Shown one piece after another: positions 1 through 4,465 of a stretch of 5,024 nt of DNA. The notes under the pieces were generated by a model. It was not told where the DNA came from and ran no database searches. It worked only from the letters and a program-made list of their open reading frames with translations. Position 1 is the stretch's first letter. Each line of letters opens with the position of its first letter. The translations under genes and the position numbers were made by a program. Source of the stretch: CAZCSK01 sp964501265 (GTDB lineage: Bacteria; Actinomycetota; CADDZG01; JAHWKV01). The stretch lies in the NCBI GenBank assembly GCA_964501265.1, contig CAZCSK010000091.1, forward strand, positions 1 through 5,024, given 5' to 3'.

Positions 1-48
1 GGCCGGGCGCTTCTCGATGCCTTTGGCTTTCCATTCAGAAAGCAGTAG
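1..48 (+). CDS. rplE: Large-subunit ribosomal protein L5 (uL5), C-terminal end only
   Basis: Reading from base 1 gives GRALLDAFGFPFRKQ followed by TAG at 46-48. An ending of the type 'ALLxAFGFPF' plus a short basic tail is characteristic of bacterial L5, the 5S rRNA-binding protein of the central protuberance. The position directly before rpsN is where rplE sits in the spc operon. Only 15 codons are visible, so nothing can be said about the rest of the protein. Its stop lies 2 nt before the rpsN start, which suggests coupled translation. The identity rests on the tail motif plus gene order. Confidence 0.9.
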   Translation, partial: GRALLDAFGFPFRKQ

Positions 49-50
49 AG

Positions 51-236
51 ATGGCACGCAAAGCGTTAATAAACAAAGCTAACAAGACACCGAAATTCAA
101 AGTTCGGGCATACTATCGGTGCCGCCGTTGTGGACGACCCCGCGGCTACTTGCGCAAGTTCGGCATGTGCCGGATATGCGTCCGAGAACTCGCCCACAAG
201 GGTGAGTTGCCCGGCATAACCAAATCGAGCTGGTGA
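51..236 (+). CDS. rpsN: Small-subunit ribosomal protein S14, zinc-binding type Z (uS14)
   Basis: S14 binds 16S rRNA in the head of the 30S subunit and is needed for its assembly. The 61-residue product is the short zinc form, against about 100 residues for the zinc-free form. Four cysteines form the ribbon: C24-x2-C27 and C40-x2-C43, enclosing GRPRGYLRKFGM. The C-terminus GELPGITKSSW is the usual ending of this class. The N-terminal part is strongly basic (RKALINKANKTPKFKVRAYYR). The ATG lies 2 nt after the rplE stop with no convincing Shine-Dalgarno sequence, so initiation probably relies on coupling to rplE. Nothing is missing or odd. Whether the genome also has a zinc-free S14 paralogue cannot be seen here. 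Confidence 0.98.
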   Translation: MARKALINKANKTPKFKVRAYYRCRRCGRPRGYLRKFGMCRICVRELAHKGELPGITKSSW

Positions 237-243
237 TAGACAG

Positions 244-639
244 ATGATGACCGACCCAACTGCAGACATGCTGACTCGGATTCGCAACGCCAACAAGGCG
301 TCGGCGGATACGGTCGATATGCCTTTGTCCAAACAAAAAGTCGAGATCGCCCGAATCATGAAGGCTGAGGGGTATATCGAAGACTACGAATCGCTTCCAG
401 CCAAGCAGGGTCAAACGCTTCGGGTGATTCTCAAGTACGCTGAGGATCGTTCAAGGACCATCCACGGGATTCGCAGAATCTCCAAGCCGGGCTTGCGCGT
501 GTATGCGAAGGCTGAGCGGCTCCCAAGGGTTCTTGGGGGGATGGGCATCGCAATCATTTCAACTTCTTCCGGCGTTATGACCGGCAAGGACGCGTCGCGC
601 AAACGGTTGGGTGGCGAAGTCGTCGCTCATATTTGGTGA
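244..639 (+). CDS. rpsH: Small-subunit ribosomal protein S8 (uS8)
   Basis: S8 is a primary 16S rRNA binder of the 30S platform, attaching to the central domain. In E. coli it also represses the spc operon by binding its mRNA near the L5 start, a region outside this window. The 131-residue product is of normal length. It shows the family N-terminus TDPTADMLTRIRNANKA (3-19), the central KPGLRVY (81-87), and the C-terminal rRNA-binding signature GIAIISTSSGVMTGKDA (101-117) followed by LGGEVVAHIW. There are two tandem ATGs, at 244 and 247. The weak GGTGAT at 232-237, overlapping the rpsN stop, is 6 nt from the first and 9 nt from the second, so the choice is not settled and the protein may be 130 residues. 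It begins 7 nt after rpsN. Confidence 0.98.
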   Translation: MMTDPTADMLTRIRNANKASADTVDMPLSKQKVEIARIMKAEGYIEDYESLPAKQGQTLRVILKYAEDRSRTIHGIRRISKPGLRVYAKAERLPRVLGGMGIAIISTSSGVMTGKDASRKRLGGEVVAHIW

Positions 640-641
640 GG
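635..641 (+). promoter_or_regulatory. Shine-Dalgarno sequence that fixes the rplF start
   Basis: GGTGAGG overlaps the rpsH stop codon and is followed by five A residues and then the ATG at 647. It is among the clearest ribosome binding sites in the window. It supports starting L6 at 647 (MSRIGRTPI) rather than at the in-frame GTG at 611, which lies inside rpsH. Confidence 0.75.
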
Positions 642-646
642 AAAAA

Positions 647-1192
647 ATGAGCCGAATTGGAAGAACACCGATACAGGTTCCGTCCGGAGTCGAGGTAACG
701 CTCCAGACGGGGTTTGTGCGCGTGAAGGGTCCGAAGGGGACGTTGGAGCAAACAGTTCCTAAGGAAATCTCGCTCACGCAGGACGGCGGAAGCATTGTGG
801 CAACAAGGCCGTCGGACGAAGGGCCTCATCGATCGCTTCATGGTCTCACTCGAACTCTGGTCGCAAACATGGTTGAGGGCGTGACGAATGGTTTTGAGAA
901 GAGCTTGGAGATCCATGGGACGGGTTACAGGGCAATCCTCAAAGGCACCGGCCTCGAACTTCAACTCGGGTTCTCTCATGTGATTGACTATCCCGCGCCG
1001 GAAGGGATCTCATTCGAAGTGGCTACCGTCGATCGAGTCCTACGTATTACCGTTCGGGGAGCAGACAAGGCCCTGGTTGGTCAGGTTGCGGCGGAGATCA
1101 GGGCCAAGCGAAAGCCGGAGCCCTACAAGCAAAAGGGCATTCGCTACGTCGGCGAGCACGTTAGAAAGAAGGCGGGTAAGACGGCCAAATGA
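647..1192 (+). CDS. rplF: Large-subunit ribosomal protein L6 (uL6)
   Basis: L6 binds 23S rRNA (domain VI, near the sarcin-ricin loop) at the base of the L7/L12 stalk and helps form the factor-binding site. The 181-residue product has the usual length and ends. It starts with MSRIGRTPIQVPSGVEV, carries VKGPKGTLEQTVP near residues 25-37, and has the second-domain HGTGYRA. The C-terminal signature is PEPYKQKGIRY (157-167), then a basic tail KKAGKTAK. The signature usually reads YKGKG; here residue 162 is Gln, a position where I recall some actinobacterial proteins having Asn, so I treat it as normal variation. The start follows from the strong Shine-Dalgarno sequence at 635-641 and from family alignment. 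The stop overlaps the rplR start as ATGA. Confidence 0.98.
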   Translation: MSRIGRTPIQVPSGVEVTLQTGFVRVKGPKGTLEQTVPKEISLTQDGGSIVATRPSDEGPHRSLHGLTRTLVANMVEGVTNGFEKSLEIHGTGYRAILKGTGLELQLGFSHVIDYPAPEGISFEVATVDRVLRITVRGADKALVGQVAAEIRAKRKPEPYKQKGIRYVGEHVRKKAGKTAK

Positions 1193-1542
1193 GCAGATTT
1201 GTCTCCAGAGCGCGCAGGCACCGGCGTCTTCGTAAGAAGGTATCGGGATCGCCCATGCGCCCACGCCTTGCAGTTTTCAGAAGCAACAAGCATCTCTACG
1301 CCCAGATCATCGACGATCTCGAGGGCCGGACGATCGCGTCGGCATCGACCCTCGATCCCTCTTTGCGCGCGGACGTCAAGGGCACCTCGGCCGACGTTGC
1401 TGGACGAGTTGGCCAACTTGTAGCCGAGCGTGCCATCGAAAAGGGAGTGAAGTCCGTGGTCTTCGATCGCGGAGGATTTCAGTTCCATGGTGGCGTGAGA
1501 GCCCTGGCCGACGCTGCCCGTGAAAAGGGACTGGAGTTTTAG
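1189..1542 (+). CDS. rplR: Large-subunit ribosomal protein L18 (uL18)
   Basis: L18 binds 5S rRNA and, with L5, anchors it in the central protuberance of the 50S subunit. The 117-residue product matches the family in full. It has a basic N-terminus SRARRHRRLRKKVSGSPMRPRL (recognisable in parts, residues 6-27), then AVFRSNKHLYAQIIDD, the ASASTLD strand, and the C-terminal VVFDRGGFQFHGGVRALADA with a REKGLEF ending. The ATG shares the ATGA overlap with the rplF stop, a classic reinitiation arrangement; no separate Shine-Dalgarno sequence is evident. Its stop TAG is immediately followed by the rpsE ATG with no spacer. Confidence 0.98.
   Translation: MSRFVSRARRHRRLRKKVSGSPMRPRLAVFRSNKHLYAQIIDDLEGRTIASASTLDPSLRADVKGTSADVAGRVGQLVAERAIEKGVKSVVFDRGGFQFHGGVRALADAAREKGLEF
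1533..1536 (+). promoter_or_regulatory. Probable ribosome binding site of rpsE
   Basis: GGAG inside the last codons of rplR lies 6 nt before the ATG at 1543. It supports that start, and hence supports the long N-terminal extension being translated instead of S5 beginning at a downstream codon. Confidence 0.6.
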
Positions 1543-2525
1543 ATGGCAGAGGAGATAGTGACTCCGCCGCAGCCTGTCAAAGAGCCGAGCGTGCCCGCGG
1601 AGTCCAGCCCCCCCGCAGGCCCAGGAGTCGGAGCTAGAGGTGGACCGCCCGGAGCTAGAGGTGGACCGCCCGGAGCTAGAGGTGGACCGCCCGGAGCTAG
1701 AGGTGGTCCTCCGGGACGAGGTGGTCCTCCGGGACGAGGTGGTCCTCCGGGACGAGGTGGTCCTCCGGGACGAGGTGGACCGGGCGGTCGGCAGCGCCGT
1801 GACGGCGGAGGTCGTGGTGGCCGCGACGAAGAGGCACGCGGCGGGCTCGTCGAGCGCATCGTAGGGCGCCCGCGTCGAGTGTCTAAGGTTGTAAAGGGCG
1901 GCCGGCGCTTTTCCTTCAGTGCACTAAGCGTTGTCGGAGATGGGCAGGGCCGTGTCGGCGCGGGACAGGGCAAGGCGCGGGNNNNNNNNNNNNNNNNNNN
2001 NNNNNNNNNNNNNNNNNNNNNNNNNNNNNNNNNNNNNNNNNNNNNNNNNNNNNNNNNNNNNNNNNNNNNNNNNNNNNNNNNAGCGTTGTCGGAGATGGGC
2101 AGGGCCGTGTCGGCGCGGGACAGGGCAAGGCGCGGGAGGTCCCGCAGTCGATCTCTAAGGCCACCGAGGCAGCACGACGTGCGATGTTCAAAGTGCCCAT
2201 TGTTGGGACCACCATTCCTCATCAAGTGCTGGGCGAGGCATCTGGCGCCCGTGTGTTACTGAAACCTGCATCTCCTGGAACCGGTGTCATCGCGGGAGGG
2301 CCGGTCCGTGCCGTGGTTGAGGCATGCGGAATCAAAGACATCCTTTCGAAGTCGCTTGGATCGTCCAATCCGATCAACATCGTGAGCGCAACCATCAACG
2401 GGCTCAAGCAGCTGGAGGATCCCTACGACGTGGCGAAGCGACGCGGGATGAAAGTCGAAGATGTAGCGCCATCGTACTTGCTGAAGCCGGCGAGTTTGCC
2501 CGAACTCGGACCGATCGAAGGTTAG
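1543..2525 (+). CDS. rpsE: Small-subunit ribosomal protein S5 (uS5) with long RGG/PPG-repeat N-terminus; split by an artefactual N gap
   Basis: S5 lies on the solvent side of the 30S subunit near the mRNA entry tunnel and contributes to decoding fidelity; mutations in its KGGR loop give spectinomycin resistance. As written, the gene is interrupted by 100 Ns and a repeated 55-mer. Removing 1982-2136 gives one open frame of 828 nt, 275 residues. Residues 1-29 are Pro- and Glu-rich, 30-81 are GARGGPP and GRGGPP repeats, 82-101 are Gly/Arg-rich with an acidic DEEA. The S5 body starts near L102: RVSKVVKGGRRFSF (112-125), VVGDGQGRVGAGQGKAREVP (130-149). The C-terminal domain contains LLKPASPGTGVIAGG (187-201) and SLGSSNPINIV. 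The tail is about 17 residues longer than in E. coli S5, which has about 167 residues in all. The start has a GGAG site and directly follows the rplR stop. All conserved body motifs are present, so this is a functional gene and not a pseudogene. Confidence 0.93.
1630..1785 (+). repeat. In-frame tandem repeat array in rpsE (4 x 21 nt then 4 x 18 nt)
   Basis: Three identical 21-nt units begin at 1630, 1651 and 1672 (starting ggagctagaggtgg, ending accgccc). A fourth at 1693-1713 has the same first part but ends tcctccg. Three identical 18-nt units follow at 1714, 1732 and 1750 (ggacgaggtggtcctccg). A last unit at 1768-1785 starts the same way but ends accgggc. They encode GARGGPP four times, GRGGPP three times and GRGGPG once. 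Both unit lengths are multiples of 3, so changes in copy number keep frame. Identity at synonymous sites points to recent duplication. Copy number could differ between strains or be miscounted by short-read assembly. Confidence 0.95.
1927..2136 (+). repeat. 55-nt direct repeat flanking the N gap (contig-end overlap)
   Basis: Bases 1927-1981 and 2082-2136 are identical over 55 nt, beginning agcgttgtcggagatgggca. The first copy runs exactly to the last base before the Ns and the second begins at the first base after them. Both encode the same S5 segment (SVVGDGQGRVGAGQGKAR plus one base). This is the pattern of two contigs with a dovetail overlap that was not merged, not a biological duplication. 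Confidence 0.95.
1982..2081. other. Assembly gap of exactly 100 Ns
   Basis: A run of 100 undetermined bases, the conventional filler for a gap of unknown size, lies inside rpsE. Because the flanks overlap by 55 nt and the S5 sequence is continuous across the overlap, the true missing length is probably zero. Gap plus duplicate is 155 nt, not a multiple of 3, so reading through it falsely shifts the frame and stops at 2262. Confidence 0.97.
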
Positions 2526-2529
2526 GGGG
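2524..2529 (+). promoter_or_regulatory. Shine-Dalgarno sequence of rpmD
   Basis: AGGGGG overlaps the rpsE stop TAG and is 5 nt before the ATG at 2535, good spacing for 16S pairing. It supports the L30 start. Confidence 0.65.
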
Positions 2530-2534
2530 CACTG

Positions 2535-2726
2535 ATGGCTACGATCAAGGTCACTCAAATCCGAAGCGCGGTGTCGCGCAATTCCGATCAGGGTAGGACG
2601 CTCAAAGCGCTTGGTCTGCGACGAATCCGGGCATCGGTTGAACACGAGGATCGACCCGAGATTCTAGGGATGATCCACAAAGTCGCGCATCTAGTGACAG
2701 TTTCCACGACAAAGGGAACCAAATGA
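2535..2726 (+). CDS. rpmD: Large-subunit ribosomal protein L30 (uL30)
   Basis: L30 is a small 50S protein that contacts 23S rRNA. The 63-residue product fits the short bacterial form of about 60 residues. It has the N-terminal strand ATIKVTQIRSAVSR, the helix QGRTLKALGLRRI (residues 19-31) with the family's L-ALGLRRI core, then VEHEDRPEILGMIHKVAHLVTV, where the conserved V-H-D-x-P...GMI-KV-HLV pattern is clear. The tail STTKGTK is slightly longer than usual. It starts 9 nt after rpsE and its stop overlaps the rplO start as ATGA. The place between rpsE and rplO is the standard one. Confidence 0.98.
   Translation: MATIKVTQIRSAVSRNSDQGRTLKALGLRRIRASVEHEDRPEILGMIHKVAHLVTVSTTKGTK
2711..2716 (+). 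promoter_or_regulatory. Probable ribosome binding site of rplO
   Basis: AAAGGG near the end of rpmD lies 6 nt before the ATG at 2723. With the ATGA overlap, both direct initiation and reinitiation after rpmD are possible. Confidence 0.5.
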
Positions 2727-3157
2727 AATTGCATGATCTGGCCCCCGCGCCGGGGGCTCGAAAAAGGGCCATCCGCGTTGGCCGAGGCCGCGCTGGGCGC
2801 CGCGGCAAGACCGCGGGGCGGGGAACCAAGGGGGCCAAGGCTCGCGGCCAGATACCTGCGCGCTATGAAGGGGGGCAAATGCCACTCCATATGCGGTTGC
2901 CCAAGTTGCCGGGCTTTCGCAATCCCGGGCGAATCGAATACACGGTGGTGAACATGACCGGGCTTGAGGGATTCGAGGCGGGCACCGTCGTGGATCCCAA
3001 AGCGCTCCGCTCGAAGGGCCTGGTAAGGAAAACGGGCCCGGTCAAAGTGCTTGGAACTGGAGAGGTGACAAGGCCCCTTACAGTCAAAGCTCAAGCCTTC
3101 AGTGCCACGGCGGCGGCGAAGATCACTGCCGCCGGCGGAACCACTGAGGTCGTGTAG
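2723..3157 (+). CDS. rplO: Large-subunit ribosomal protein L15 (uL15)
   Basis: L15 binds 23S rRNA and is a late-assembling 50S protein whose long basic N-terminal arm reaches into the rRNA core. The 144-residue product is full length. It has MKLHDLAPAPGARKR, the Gly/Arg/Lys arm RVGRGRAGRRGKTAGRGTKG (18-37), then YEGGQMPLHMRLPKLPGF (48-65). The C-terminal domain holds the family signature from K108 (KVLGTGEV) through LTVKAQAFSATAAAKI to G138. The ATG lies in the ATGA overlap with rpmD. secY follows 12 nt later, as in most spc operons. Confidence 0.98.
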   Translation: MKLHDLAPAPGARKRAIRVGRGRAGRRGKTAGRGTKGAKARGQIPARYEGGQMPLHMRLPKLPGFRNPGRIEYTVVNMTGLEGFEAGTVVDPKALRSKGLVRKTGPVKVLGTGEVTRPLTVKAQAFSATAAAKITAAGGTTEVV

Positions 3158-3169
3158 GCTCGGTTTTCA

Positions 3170-4459
3170 GTGCTCTCCGCATTCATCAACGCCTTCAAGG
3201 TGCCGGAACTTCGACGGAAGATCCTCTTCACCATATTCATCATCGGCATTTACCGAGTCGGCGCCTTTCTGCCTGCTCCGGGGATCGACTTTGCTGCTGC
3301 CCGCAGACTGACGGAATCGTCAGACAACCTGATACGGCTTCTCAACCTTTTCTCCGGAGGAGCTCTAACTCAGTTGGCGATCTTTGCCCTGGGAATCATG
3401 CCGTACATAACGGCGAGCATCATCATGCAGTTGCTCACGGTTGTCATCCCGAAGCTGGAGCAGTGGCAGAAAGAGGGAGGCGAAGCCGGAACTAAGAAGA
3501 TTACGCAGTGGACCCGGTATTTGACCGTTGGGCTGGCGCTCATGCAATCGACGGGCGTGACCTTCCTTGCGCACCGCGGAGGTTTCAGGGACGCGCAGAA
3601 TAACGTGGTGGACTTGATTCCCAATTTCACGCCGGGACGGGTTGCGCTGATCGTCGTAACTCTTACGGCGGGAACGGCTCTTGTGATGTGGCTTGCCGAG
3701 TTGATCAGCCAACGCGGTATCGGTAATGGAATGTCGATTCTGATCTTTGCCAGCATTGTGTCGGGACTCCCTGGCCAAGGTGCCAACATCCTCGCGCAGT
3801 TGGGAGGAGTGTGGTTTGGTTTCATGCTGTTTCTGTTTGTGTTGATCATTGTCGGCATCGTGATTGTCGACCAGGGGCAGCGCCGCATTCCGGTGCAGTA
3901 TGCGAAGCGGGTCGTAGGTCGAAAGATGTTCGGAGGCTCATCGACCTATATACCGTTGAAAGTCAATACTGCGGGCGTAATTCCAATTATCTTTGCTTCG
4001 AGCGTTCTGTACTTCCCCGCGCTTATCTCAACTGTGATTCAGTGGAAGCCACTCCGAAGTTTCATCGATAACCATCTGGCCAATCAGGGCTCCCCCGTCT
4101 ACATCATCTTCTACGGCCTTCTCATCATCTTGTTCGCATACTTCTACACGGCGATTACATTCAACCCATTGGACATCGCCGACGGCATGCGCAAGTACGG
4201 AGGTTTCATCCCGGGGATCCGGCCCGGCCGCCCAACCGCCGAGCACCTGGACTTCATCTTAAGCAGAATCACCTTGCCGGGCGCGCTCTTCATCGCGGCG
4301 ATCGCGCTGCTCCCCTCGATTGCTTTGGCCACCCTCCAGGTTCAAAGTTTGCCCTTCGGTGGAACTTCAGTGCTGATCACAGTGGGAGTGGCCCTGGAGA
4401 CGATGAAGAGCGTGGAATCACAGTTACTGCAGCGCCATTACGAGGGCTTTTTAGCTTAA
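3170..4459 (+). CDS. secY: Preprotein translocase channel subunit SecY
   Basis: SecY is the pore of the SecYEG channel in the cytoplasmic membrane, passing unfolded proteins driven by SecA or the ribosome. The 429-residue product has ten predicted membrane segments, roughly at 17-35, 71-93, 115-135, 155-176, 184-200, 213-234, 265-290, 309-331, 366-389 and 398-415. Visible motifs are the plug region LLNLFSGGAL (57-66), the first signature GIMPYITASIIMQLL (75-89), and the second LAELISQRGIGNGMS (175-189). The cytosolic loop FIPGIRPGR (346-354) contains the Arg (351) known to matter for SecA. The start is GTG: MLSAFINAFKVPELRRK aligns with actinobacterial SecY, and no ATG in this region fits. 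The 12 nt before it (gctcggttttca) lack a Shine-Dalgarno sequence, so coupling to rplO is likely. Confidence 0.97.
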   Translation: MLSAFINAFKVPELRRKILFTIFIIGIYRVGAFLPAPGIDFAAARRLTESSDNLIRLLNLFSGGALTQLAIFALGIMPYITASIIMQLLTVVIPKLEQWQKEGGEAGTKKITQWTRYLTVGLALMQSTGVTFLAHRGGFRDAQNNVVDLIPNFTPGRVALIVVTLTAGTALVMWLAELISQRGIGNGMSILIFASIVSGLPGQGANILAQLGGVWFGFMLFLFVLIIVGIVIVDQGQRRIPVQYAKRVVGRKMFGGSSTYIPLKVNTAGVIPIIFASSVLYFPALISTVIQWKPLRSFIDNHLANQGSPVYIIFYGLLIILFAYFYTAITFNPLDIADGMRKYGGFIPGIRPGRPTAEHLDFILSRITLPGALFIAAIALLPSIALATLQVQSLPFGGTSVLITVGVALETMKSVESQLLQRHYEGFLA

Positions 4460-4465
4460 AAAAGC

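Noticed and set aside
66..414. Antisense frames of 97 and 105 residues opposite rpsN and rpsH.
   Set aside because: They lie wholly opposite well-supported ribosomal genes, match no family I know, and have no start signal; the same applies to the other antisense frames in the window.
611..646. An earlier GTG start for rplF that adds 12 residues.
   Set aside because: It lies inside rpsH, and the ATG at 647 has a strong Shine-Dalgarno sequence and the standard L6 N-terminus.
1714..1785. Collagen-like Gly-X-Y periodicity in the GRGGPP part.
   Set aside because: Only about eight triplets fit, the preceding seven-residue units break the period, and Gly occupies Y positions; a triple helix is not supported.
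1640..1864. A + strand frame of repeated DRPELEV / VLRDEV units, and antisense frames rich in PGGPP across the same stretch.
   Set aside because: Units of 21 and 18 nt are multiples of 3 and lack stops in several frames, so any frame stays open and repetitive. None has a ribosome binding site or a family match, and they overlap rpsE.
1927..2136. A genuine tandem or transposon-made direct duplication in rpsE.
   Set aside because: The copies abut both edges of a 100-N filler exactly, and removing one copy restores the known protein, which a real duplication would not do.
1543..2262. A continuous 239-residue reading frame through the N gap with a novel Arg/Ser-rich C-terminus.
   Set aside because: It reads through 100 Ns and then in the wrong frame. 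The correct frame after the gap encodes conserved S5 sequence to the stop at 2525.
2184..2525. A separate 113-residue protein beginning at the ATG at 2184.
   Set aside because: That ATG is residue 163 of the reconstructed S5; the product is the S5 C-terminal domain, cut off only by the gap.
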